This document shows positions 56,744-63,032 of a DNA stretch of 63,032 nt, in pieces. The DNA is from a virus. A program made the position numbers and the translations under genes. Positions within the stretch are counted from its first letter, which is position 1, and the number at the start of each line of letters is the position of its first letter. The DNA lies in IMG/VR virus record IMGVR_UViG_3300010373_000009, positions 1 to 63,032 of that record. One strand, written 5' to 3'. The notes beneath the pieces are model-generated. The model saw only the letters and a program-made list of their open reading frames with translations, ran no database searches and had not been told where the DNA came from.

Positions 56744-57322
56744 ATGGAGCAATCCGTCCGTAATATTTATGTTGAGTCTGGCGCTGGAGAAGAGTCCTAT
56801 AAGGGCTATAAACCAGCGCTCTGCTTCCGAGGTCGCAAGCATGTGCATTGCGTTATCAACGACGAGACCCGGGTCAGGGTCATTACGATCGAGATTAAAG
56901 ACTACGACAGGGCGAGTCTCGTTCCTTTCCACGGTTCCGAGTATCCTATCGAACGTTTCAAGAGAACTATGCTATCTGTGGGCGCCCGCAAGGGGATTAC
57001 TGCCCGCGCCGCCCTGCTCCTGCGCCTGCCAAACGGTGCCGAGGAGCCGGAAGAGCTACCCCCGGACGACCCGGTAAACCCCGCGCCGGCCTTAGCCTCC
57101 GCTCCGGAGCCGGCCAAGGCGCGGCGGACCCTTACCCTACCGCCCCCCGACCCGGCGAAAGCCGCCAAGGCGGTCGGTGCTGCCGCCGATCGGGGGACCC
57201 TAGTCGCTCGCATTGCTGCCGAGCTAAGGATCACCCCCCAGCAGCTTAGGGTTAAGCTTCGGGCCAATGGGTTACGCGCTCCCTATACCGATGAGCAGAA
57301 GCTTCGGACTGCTCTGAAATGA
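56744..57322 (+). CDS. Hypothetical protein with C-terminal winged-helix-like module
   Basis: 192 residues from ATG 56744, with a G-run 3 nt upstream. The first 90 residues are folded, beta-rich (RVRVITIEIKDYDRASLVPF). A Pro/Ala-rich linker follows. The last 45 residues (ARIAAELRITPQQLRVKLRA) are the third copy of the module found in the products at 35828 and 55099. Perhaps a regulatory DNA-binding protein. Confidence 0.6.
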   Translation: MEQSVRNIYVESGAGEESYKGYKPALCFRGRKHVHCVINDETRVRVITIEIKDYDRASLVPFHGSEYPIERFKRTMLSVGARKGITARAALLLRLPNGAEEPEELPPDDPVNPAPALASAPEPAKARRTLTLPPPDPAKAAKAVGAAADRGTLVARIAAELRITPQQLRVKLRANGLRAPYTDEQKLRTALK

Positions 57323-57507
57323 CCAACTTTGAAGCGGCTCTCGCAACGGTAGAGCGCTGGCGTTGTCCCGAGTGCCGAGGTCGAGGCAAGAAGGATGATG
57401 GGGAACCTGGTGACTCGTACTACCATGAGTGGAACTGCGATACCTGTCGGGGTACTGGTATACTGAATGCCTCTGTAATAACCGTAACCGTAGAAGCGGG
57501 GGCGTAA
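57319..57507 (+). CDS. DnaJ-type CxxCxGxG zinc protein
   Basis: 62 residues; ATG 57319 overlaps the previous TGA. Two motifs, C-P-E-C-R-G-R-G (16-23) and C-D-T-C-R-G-T-G (40-47), form one zinc site of the DnaJ cysteine-rich type. A separate J-domain protein is encoded at 59764, so this phage has both halves of a DnaJ-like protein on different genes. Confidence 0.75.
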   Translation: MTNFEAALATVERWRCPECRGRGKKDDGEPGDSYYHEWNCDTCRGTGILNASVITVTVEAGA

Positions 57508-57562
57508 TCATTTCTTGAGGACTCTTCGCCTACGGATCGGGCATAACTGTTGAGGTGTTAAT

Positions 57563-58210
57563 ATGGGTTTGGAATTAAAGAAGGGTGATCAGGTAATCTT
57601 CCTGGTTGATCGTTCCGGGTCGATGGCGACCTCGGACTGCAATGGGGATACTCGTTACAACTACGTCCGAGAGACCATCAAGGCTTTCGTGCGTGGGGCG
57701 GCGAAGTACGATCCGGATGGAGTCTCGATTCACTTCTTCAACAATCGAGTCGAGAGCCACGAGGACGTAGCGACTCCGGAGGCTGTCGACCAGCTGATCG
57801 ATACGCATGGCACGGGCGGCGGTACGATGACGGACCTCGCTCTTGCCGCCGCATGGAAGGAGCATCGCCGGAAAGGAAGCTCCGCGAGCTTCGTGGTTTG
57901 CTTTACCGATGGTGACCCGTCCGATCGGGATGCGGTCGAGAAGCAGATCATCAATATCACGAACGCGATGCAATCACCGGAGGAATTCCGCATCATGTTC
58001 CTGACCGTCGGGCAGCGCTCGCCGGAACTCGAAGCATGGTTGGAGCATATCGACTCGTCCCTGACCGGAGCGAAGTACGATATCATCGGCCACGAGGCAG
58101 CCGAGAAGGTGGACTTCGAGGGGGCCATCGCCGATCTGATCGGAAGCTCGACGACGACGGCGGAGGCCGCAGCCGGCGATACGAAAGGCAAATCAACCAG
58201 CCACATCTGA
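57563..58210 (+). CDS. Von Willebrand factor A domain protein (TerY-like)
   Basis: 215 residues. Complete MIDAS metal site: D-R-S-G-S (16-20), T88/T90 (GGGTMTD) and D116 (CFTDGDPSD). VWA proteins with this site bind partners through Mg2+. In bacterial Ter systems, VWA proteins (TerY) occur with TerC and TerD-type proteins; TerC is the next gene here. No TerD was found. Its target in the host or virion is unknown. Confidence 0.75.
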   Translation: MGLELKKGDQVIFLVDRSGSMATSDCNGDTRYNYVRETIKAFVRGAAKYDPDGVSIHFFNNRVESHEDVATPEAVDQLIDTHGTGGGTMTDLALAAAWKEHRRKGSSASFVVCFTDGDPSDRDAVEKQIINITNAMQSPEEFRIMFLTVGQRSPELEAWLEHIDSSLTGAKYDIIGHEAAEKVDFEGAIADLIGSSTTTAEAAAGDTKGKSTSHI

Positions 58211-58220
58211 CCGTGCCGAC

Positions 58221-58250
58221 CCGGGGGTGGCCTTCGCCCCCGGTCTTTTT
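58221..58250 (+). terminator. Rho-independent terminator between VWA and TerC
   Basis: Arms CCGGGGG (58221-58227) and CCCCCGG (58237-58243) with a 9-nt loop, then TCTTTTT. It could reduce TerC expression from the VWA promoter or mark a separate unit. Confidence 0.75.
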
Positions 58251-58269
58251 CAACGGGGGAATCTAAGTC

Positions 58270-58860
58270 ATGCTACTCTTTCCACTTATTCTGCTCGGGT
58301 CTGTGATTTTCCTCGACATCTGTCTATCGGGGGATAATGCCGTCGTCGTAGCGATGGCAGCGAACGCTCTGCCGAAGGAGAGTCGTGATAACGCCATCTT
58401 CCTCGGAATGTCTCTTGCTTGTCTCCTGCGAATCGTTCTCGCGATTGCGGCTACCGCGCTTCTACGCTCTCATATCCTCGCCTTCGTCGGGGGTCTCGCC
58501 CTGCTCTGGGTAGCCTATAGGCTTGGGAAGGACCTCCTAAATAAGGCCGAGGACGAGCCCGGCAAGGTCAAGCCCTGCGGTAGCCTCGGCGGCGCGCTAG
58601 CGACGATTGTCATTGCCGATGCGTCGATGTCTCTCGATAACGTGCTAGCCGTTGCGGCTCTCGCCCGAAACCATCCGTTTATTATGATCCTCGGGATCGC
58701 GGCCTCGATCGCAATGCTGGCCTTCGTCGCACGCAAGATTGCTACACTCCTCGATCGTTACCCCTGGATTAACTGGGTAGGACTAGTCCTGATAGTTTGG
58801 GTAGCCCTCGATATGATCTTCGGGACCTACGATTCCACGCTGATGATGATACGGTCATGA
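58270..58860 (+). CDS. TerC-family integral membrane protein
   Basis: 196 residues, six or seven transmembrane segments. Signature acidic residues: SGDNAVVVA (20-28) and DASMSLDNVLAVA (about 117-129), the paired D-N motifs of TerC/YjbE-type proteins, which are linked to metal ion export and tellurium resistance. GGGGGAA precedes ATG 58270. In a phage it may protect the infected cell's membrane or metal balance; paired with the VWA gene. Confidence 0.8.
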   Translation: MLLFPLILLGSVIFLDICLSGDNAVVVAMAANALPKESRDNAIFLGMSLACLLRIVLAIAATALLRSHILAFVGGLALLWVAYRLGKDLLNKAEDEPGKVKPCGSLGGALATIVIADASMSLDNVLAVAALARNHPFIMILGIAASIAMLAFVARKIATLLDRYPWINWVGLVLIVWVALDMIFGTYDSTLMMIRS

Positions 58861-58894
58861 GGATTAGCCCCGGACAGTTCATGGGCTTCTAGCT

Positions 58895-58996
58895 ATGGTA
58901 ACCTTCGGCTGCCAGATCGTTACTCCTACCGTCCTAGAGGGCTTCGGGCTTACCTTGATAGCCGATGCATTTCTGATCGCTATAGTGGTTAAGTAA
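58895..58996 (+). CDS. 33-residue membrane peptide
   Basis: ATG 58895 to TAA 58994-58996, just before the next ATG. Hydrophobic C-half (LTLIADAFLIAIVVK), so one membrane span. A further 11-codon frame overlaps the TerC stop before it. Small size limits confidence. Confidence 0.35.
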   Translation: MVTFGCQIVTPTVLEGFGLTLIADAFLIAIVVK

Positions 58997-58997
58997 T

Positions 58998-59294
58998 ATG
59001 AGCGCCGAAGACTGGATAGGGGACAGCCACTGGACGGACGAGGACGAAGCCTATGCGGCTGAGTATTTCCGCACCCCTAAACCGAGGAAACTGAAAATGC
59101 ACCGCTACAAGATTCTCGTCGTCATTAGCACGACGGCGGGAGGACTTACTAGCCAGCTCCTGCACTACATCTCCTATGACGACGCCGAGACCGCTTACGA
59201 GGCTCTGAATAAGAGCGAGAAACCTGTCGGTTTGACCGTTAGCTACATCCGACTGTACGAGCGCGAAGAGCGCGGCTGGAGAGAGAAGAGATGA
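58998..59294 (+). CDS. Hypothetical protein
   Basis: 98 residues, with an acidic N-terminus (DSHWTDEDEAYAAEYF) and beta-rich middle (YKILVVISTTAGGLTSQLLH). Overlaps the next gene by 4 nt. Not recognised. Confidence 0.55.
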   Translation: MSAEDWIGDSHWTDEDEAYAAEYFRTPKPRKLKMHRYKILVVISTTAGGLTSQLLHYISYDDAETAYEALNKSEKPVGLTVSYIRLYEREERGWREKR

Positions 59295-59530
59295 CCTCCC
59301 GTTCGAAGATAGTCTCTGTTTTCGTTCCCTTCGAAGTCTTACCAGAAGGGGGAGAGAAAAAGCGCGATGATCTTCCACGGTTCTTGACTTCTACAGAGAT
59401 CAGGAACTATATCATAGCCAATCGTAACGAACTCGCGAACTGGTTAATCCAATGGAGGGAGCATACGGAGAAGGAGCTGATCGATGAATATTTCGCTGGG
59501 GTGGGTACTCCCGGCTTTCGGAGGCAATAA
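59291..59530 (+). CDS. Hypothetical protein
   Basis: 79 residues (MTSRSKIVSVFVPFEVLP...). Helical C-half with EHTEKELIDEYFAGVG. Function unknown. Confidence 0.5.
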   Translation: MTSRSKIVSVFVPFEVLPEGGEKKRDDLPRFLTSTEIRNYIIANRNELANWLIQWREHTEKELIDEYFAGVGTPGFRRQ

Positions 59531-59532
59531 CT

Positions 59533-59712
59533 ATGGTAGTCTGGGTCGTCTACGGTTTGGTATTCGGATTCCTGCTCTCGGTCATTGCGATCGTCTGCCG
59601 TGCGCAGCGCCGGCAGCGCCCGAACTACTGGCCTACGCGGGAGACTCGTTCGAGCTTCGCGAGTAGTGATCGCGTCCCGGACTGGAGAGTCCACACCCAG
59701 AAGAAAAGCTGA
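59533..59712 (+). CDS. 59-residue membrane protein
   Basis: ATG 59533 to TGA 59710-59712. One N-terminal transmembrane helix (VVWVVYGLVFGFLLSVIAIV), then a basic, Trp-containing cytoplasmic tail. Likely a real small membrane protein; no family recognised. Confidence 0.55.
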   Translation: MVVWVVYGLVFGFLLSVIAIVCRAQRRQRPNYWPTRETRSSFASSDRVPDWRVHTQKKS

Positions 59713-59903
59713 TGTGCGGTCTCGGCCTGCCGTGCGGTAAACCTAGCTGCGAGTGGTATTGTAATGTCGGATATCAGTCTGGATCGAGTAATAGAGGCAC
59801 TGGAGACGTTCCTCCACGCGAATATAGATGTACCTCTCGTCCACCTGAACCGAATCGAAGCGGCGTTCCTACTCGACCACCTGCGCCGCTTACAGCTCTT
59901 TGA
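59712..59903 (+). CDS. Possible overlapping Cys-rich small frame
   Basis: 63 codons starting at ATG 59712, which overlaps the previous TGA. The first residues are Cys-rich (MCGLGLPCGKPSCEWYC), but from 59764 on it overlaps the J-domain gene in another frame, so most of it may not be translated. The first part might be a short peptide. Confidence 0.25.
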   Translation: MCGLGLPCGKPSCEWYCNVGYQSGSSNRGTGDVPPREYRCTSRPPEPNRSGVPTRPPAPLTAL

Positions 59904-60561
59904 CGAGCGGGAGACTCGCTTCGCGCAGAGCCGGCACGGCGCGAGCGTTACCGACTGTATAGGGTGGCTATACCTTCAGAAGCGGCACGCCGAGACCGCT
60001 CGCGATACTGCGAGCAATATGGAAGCTCGCATGTTCCAAGCCGTTATCGATCACCTCCAGGAGTTGCATGGCCGACGAGAGAGCGCCGATCGAGCAGCCG
60101 AGGCTAAGCGCCGGGAACAGGAGGAAGCCGCCCGGCGCGCGGAGGCCGAACGGAAAGAGCGCCGGAAGAAGTATGAGGAGGCGAAGTCGAAAACTCAGCA
60201 GGAGTGGGAGGGATTCTTCCGCGACCAATTCGGGTCGGCCTACGCCGACGAGATGTACCGGGCCTTCTATGGTGCAGGCTTTAACTTCAGTGATTTCGCC
60301 ACTGGTCGTCGATCGGGGAGAACTAATAGCTCGGAGGAGTTCCGCTGGAAGCAGGACTCGAAAACTCAAACCCCTCCCCCGCCTATGGGCAAGCTGACGT
60401 GGTACGAGATTCTAGGGGTTAGTGCAAACGCGACGAAGGACCAGATCAGAAGGGCTTATCGTAAGCTCGCCGCGCTACACCACCCGGACCGGCCCGGTGG
60501 CTCGCATGAGAAGATGCGCGATATCAACGCCGCCCGCGACGAGGGTCTAGCCGGCGTGTAG
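59764..60561 (+). CDS. J-domain protein with C-terminal DnaJ domain
   Basis: 265 residues. N-terminal 110 residues are a helical domain without known match; 110-150 is a charged coiled coil. The J domain is at the C-terminus: LTWYEILGVSANATKDQIRR (211-230), HPD at 240-242, and a following helix. J proteins stimulate Hsp70 ATPase. Together with the GroES-like gene and the DnaJ-type zinc protein, it suggests that this phage controls host chaperones. Confidence 0.8.
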   Translation: MSDISLDRVIEALETFLHANIDVPLVHLNRIEAAFLLDHLRRLQLFDERETRFAQSRHGASVTDCIGWLYLQKRHAETARDTASNMEARMFQAVIDHLQELHGRRESADRAAEAKRREQEEAARRAEAERKERRKKYEEAKSKTQQEWEGFFRDQFGSAYADEMYRAFYGAGFNFSDFATGRRSGRTNSSEEFRWKQDSKTQTPPPPMGKLTWYEILGVSANATKDQIRRAYRKLAALHHPDRPGGSHEKMRDINAARDEGLAGV

Positions 60562-61213
60562 AGCCGCCCCGCGCTTGGCCGCTTACCAGAGGCATTACCG
60601 TCCGGTCGGTATCAGCATTGACTAGCCCGGTCAGGGTCTGCGATGCTTGCGCGATCCCCTGCCCCCTTCGGAGCTGTTGTGCCGCCTGCTGGACGAGAGG
60701 ATGCTGCATAGCGGTGCGCGAGGAGGTAAGCGCACCGGCCGCGCTCGAAGCATCCCGATTCGCCAGGTGTGTGATTGCGTCCTTGATTGCCGCGATCGCA
60801 TCAGCCCCTAGTCGGACCTCGCCACCGACATCAAATTTCATGCGATAGTTCGGAGCCTTCGCGAGCTTCGCCTGCATCTTCGGTAGCTTCTCCATCGGCC
60901 CCTTTAAGTGGGCGAAGACGTTGCGTGTTACTCCGGCCATCGGAATGTACGGCATCTTCATATGCGTCATATACCCGATGCTTGGCGTATGCATCATCGC
61001 GCGGCCGGCATGCGCCGGGGAGCCGGTAAACTGCTCCAAAGCCGATTCGATCTCGCCACCTTCGGCGTGCATGTACTTACCCTCTGCCTTATCAGCTTCG
61101 TGGAACTCGTGCGCTACGGCGCGCGACGGGAGCTGGTGATTCGGATGCGACGGATGCCATCCGTGATCGATCGCGGACATCAGCATCGCCTGCTTCTTCG
61201 TGGTTGATGGCAT
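60524..61213 (-). CDS. Hypothetical virion-associated protein, converging with the J-domain gene
   Basis: 229 residues (MPSTTKKQAMLMSAIDHGWH...). Its end overlaps the J-domain gene end by 38 nt, so transcripts converge. It contains the short phrases KYMHAEGGEIES and MKFDVGGEV that resemble the Gly-Gly phrases in other late proteins, and a basic helical C-terminus. The M-P-S-T-T-K-K-Q start is common to a family of phage proteins next to structural genes. Confidence 0.65.
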   Translation of the reverse strand: MPSTTKKQAMLMSAIDHGWHPSHPNHQLPSRAVAHEFHEADKAEGKYMHAEGGEIESALEQFTGSPAHAGRAMMHTPSIGYMTHMKMPYIPMAGVTRNVFAHLKGPMEKLPKMQAKLAKAPNYRMKFDVGGEVRLGADAIAAIKDAITHLANRDASSAAGALTSSRTAMQHPLVQQAAQQLRRGQGIAQASQTLTGLVNADTDRTVMPLVSGQARGGSTRRLDPRRGRR

Positions 61214-61220
61214 AGATCAC

Positions 61221-63032
61221 CTAATGGGATTCGGCTTCCTCGATTACCGGTTCAGAATCGGAGGGCTCCGAGAGCCAGGCCAGGGGTGCCTTCGTCGTCG
61301 GCTGCGATCCGGCCCCCGCCCACCCGGCGAACTGATCGAGAGCTTTGCGAGCCAGGGTACCCTCCTCGGCGAGCCGCGAAGCTGCCATCAGGGGACCGAC
61401 CTGGCCGGCGAGGTCTTCGGCATCTTCCGCGAGGCCCTGTGGCTCGCCGATCCCCGTGTCTTTCTTGACCGCCTGATTAAGCCTACCGAGTCGCGCACTC
61501 GCGTTCCTCGACCACTGGGGATCGAGAGCGTGAATAAGGTCGTGATCGTTCCCGTTCGGCCCGGGCGTGATCTTCATCAGCAATTCTTCGAGCCCGGCCA
61601 TCGAGTCCGGGATCGAGAGCGCTTCGTCTACGATCCCCGGAGGAGTCGCCCCGCTATGAGCGATACCGCCTAAGAAAACGGGGTTTCCGTTCTTATCCGT
61701 TCCATAGAGCTGTTGGGCGCCACGTACCGCAATCCGGGCCTCTGCATCTGGAGATATCTTGATGAGGTCGAGCCCCGGTAGCGGGATGTGATTCCCGTAG
61801 TAGCCGAGACGCTTCGTGTTCTCGATTGCCTGCTTTAGCCAAGCGAGCGCGGAGTGGGTTGATCCTCCGCCCGCGAATGCCTGACGCTTCGAGAGGAAGC
61901 CGGGAGTCAGCGGGTTCCGGATCGGCGCCGGCTGCGCCGTTGCGGCCTTATACAGCGGGTCCTCGGTCGGCTGCTGCAACGGTGACCGCGGTGCATCCGG
62001 ATGACGAGCACCGGCCTCGGCTGCCTGGGCCGCATGTTCGTCTGCAATCTTGTTTAGGTACTTATCTATCAGCTCGCCGATATCCTCGACGACGCCGCCC
62101 GCGCCGTAGGCCGGCATCTGCATTGCGGGCTGATAGAGACGAGCCATCCGATCGAGAGTCATCTCTTGAAGCATTTCAGGGGGCATCTCTTGAAACATCA
62201 TCATCTCGCCTTCCGGTATACCCGGTATCTCCGGCTGTGGAGCGAGGAGGTTCTGTTGCTGCTCCGAGTCGTCGACACTTCCACCATCATCGAAACGTAT
62301 TTCGGCCTCTCCGCCTCTCTTAAAAAAAGGAATGCCCGTTGACTTAATCTTCTCTGCCAGCTCCGGTGTAATCTCCAGTGCGGGGAAGGTCTTCGTTTCC
62401 TGGCCCGTAACGTCGTGAGAGTGTAAACCTTGCCAGATAGAGTGAGCTTGATCTAAGTGCTCTGATAACCTCTGTGCTTCCGTATTCCACTCCCGAGGCG
62501 ACATGTAGTCATTCGGATTCATCGCCGAAATTTCATCCCCGTACTCATCTACATACGGTTCATCTCCGTGCAAACTATGTTCATGGGCTATAGAGTCGTA
62601 ATTATTTAGCGTATCCAGTGCCTTTTGTGCATTAGTAAGATGATGTCGTAGAGAAGCCGTTTCTGCATTAGGACCTCCCATCTGGGTAATCATCCTTTCA
62701 AAAGCACTTCCGTGCCATTCCCCTCCCATCTGATAATGGGAAAGTAGCTCAGAGGGCGTATCATAGCCTAGCTCTTCGAGAAGGGGTATGCGTGGAGCTT
62801 GCACCTCCTCTCGTGAGGCTATCTGCAACGGCAAATCCTTAATGTCTGTCCCGTACATACGAGCGAGCTTGCGGAGTGCCGAAGGGTAGACATTCCCATA
62901 GACATGCTGCATACCGGCATCGCGGCCCTCTTCCGTCCCGTACCTGTCTATCTGGGATTGAGGATCGATCAACGCGAGATAACGGTCACCCTGCTGGATA
63001 GAGTTAAGAAGTTGTTTCTTTAGTTCCAGCAA
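61221..63032 (-). CDS. Large virion-associated protein, C-terminal part (starts at 1137 across the join)
   Basis: Residues about 339-941 of the protein that begins at 1137. The apparent TTG start at 63032 is only the window edge. Stop TAG at 61221. The C-terminal half is Pro/Met/Gln-rich in the middle (MQEMPPEMLQEM-like stretches) and carries the short Gly-Gly phrases FFKRGGEAEIRFDDGGSV and AFAGGGST that recur in other late proteins of this phage. It also has a His/Asp-rich stretch (NDHDLIHALDP). No catalytic domain was recognised. Probably an internal or tail-associated protein; function unknown. Confidence 0.85.
   Translation of the reverse strand: MLELKKQLLNSIQQGDRYLALIDPQSQIDRYGTEEGRDAGMQHVYGNVYPSALRKLARMYGTDIKDLPLQIASREEVQAPRIPLLEELGYDTPSELLSHYQMGGEWHGSAFERMITQMGGPNAETASLRHHLTNAQKALDTLNNYDSIAHEHSLHGDEPYVDEYGDEISAMNPNDYMSPREWNTEAQRLSEHLDQAHSIWQGLHSHDVTGQETKTFPALEITPELAEKIKSTGIPFFKRGGEAEIRFDDGGSVDDSEQQQNLLAPQPEIPGIPEGEMMMFQEMPPEMLQEMTLDRMARLYQPAMQMPAYGAGGVVEDIGELIDKYLNKIADEHAAQAAEAGARHPDAPRSPLQQPTEDPLYKAATAQPAPIRNPLTPGFLSKRQAFAGGGSTHSALAWLKQAIENTKRLGYYGNHIPLPGLDLIKISPDAEARIAVRGAQQLYGTDKNGNPVFLGGIAHSGATPPGIVDEALSIPDSMAGLEELLMKITPGPNGNDHDLIHALDPQWSRNASARLGRLNQAVKKDTGIGEPQGLAEDAEDLAGQVGPLMAASRLAEEGTLARKALDQFAGWAGAGSQPTTKAPLAWLSEPSDSEPVIEEAESH
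62910..63032. repeat. Terminal redundancy, right copy
   Basis: Exact duplicate of 1-123. Joining the two copies gives a circle of about 62,909 bp and restores an uninterrupted minus-strand reading frame. Confidence 0.95.

Noticed and set aside
1-63032. CRISPR array, insertion sequence or rRNA
   Set aside because: No regularly spaced repeats, transposase motifs or rRNA-like stretches were seen on either strand.

Overview
The window is a complete, circularly permuted tailed-phage genome. The first 123 bases (1-123) are repeated exactly as the last 123 (62910-63032), and one long minus-strand gene runs across that join, so the unique genome is about 62,909 bp. The DNA is GC-rich, genes overlap tightly (many ATGA, TAATG and TGATG junctions) and have Shine-Dalgarno sites, which points to a bacterial (probably proteobacterial) host. 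No integrase, excisionase or repressor was recognised, so a lytic lifestyle is likely. A tail-tube adaptor, a propeller-type tail protein and several candidate internal virion proteins, with no tape measure or tail sheath seen, suggest podovirus morphology.

Layout. (1) Minus strand, 34743 down to 1140 and across the join to 60524: the packaging and virion block. In transcription order it holds a small terminase, many small zinc-binding or hypothetical genes, the large terminase, the portal, an Acb2-like protein, exported and His-rich proteins, a GroES-like co-chaperonin, a scaffold-like protein, a decoration-like protein, the major capsid protein, a cluster of exported fibre-like proteins, a discoidin-bearing protein, lysis genes (M15 peptidase plus small membrane proteins), an NlpC/P60-like peptidase, the adaptor, tail fibre and tail protein, then large Gly/Ala/Gln-rich proteins likely to be ejection proteins. 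(2) 34744-35827: an AT-rich control region of about 1.1 kb with TATATA-centred palindromes and direct repeats, a candidate origin or divergent promoter region. (3) Plus strand, 35828-41134: a basic DNA-binding-like protein followed by about 18 very small early genes. (4) 41109-43358: a primase-polymerase/helicase gene facing the opposite way. (5) Plus strand, 43496-55422: nucleotide metabolism and replication, with a dNMP kinase, an all-alpha NTP pyrophosphatase, three thymidylate-synthase-fold proteins, Tad2 (anti-Thoeris), a KGG-repeat protein, a dCMP deaminase, a uracil-DNA-glycosylase/PolA fusion, a RecB-like nuclease, a Sak4-like ATPase, an acidic-tailed SSB-like protein and a SNF2-like helicase. 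(6) 55427-60561: a tRNA-like element inside a signal-peptide gene, a VRR-NUC-type nuclease, a structured non-coding stretch, then a small cassette of a DnaJ-type zinc protein, a von Willebrand A protein, TerC and a J-domain protein.

How it works together. The plus-strand genes make and perhaps modify deoxynucleotides (deaminase, kinase, three ThyA-fold enzymes with Asp where thymidylate synthase has Asn) and copy the DNA. The minus-strand block then builds and fills heads, adds the tail and lyses the cell. Anti-defence (Tad2, a candidate Acb2) and stress or folding functions (GroES-like, J-domain, TerC/VWA) are spread among these modules. The most unusual items are the set of three ThyA-fold proteins, the tRNA-like element closed by a 15-bp inverted repeat inside a signal-peptide gene, the structured RNA at 56386-56700, and the exported fibre-like and Fn3-like paralogues.
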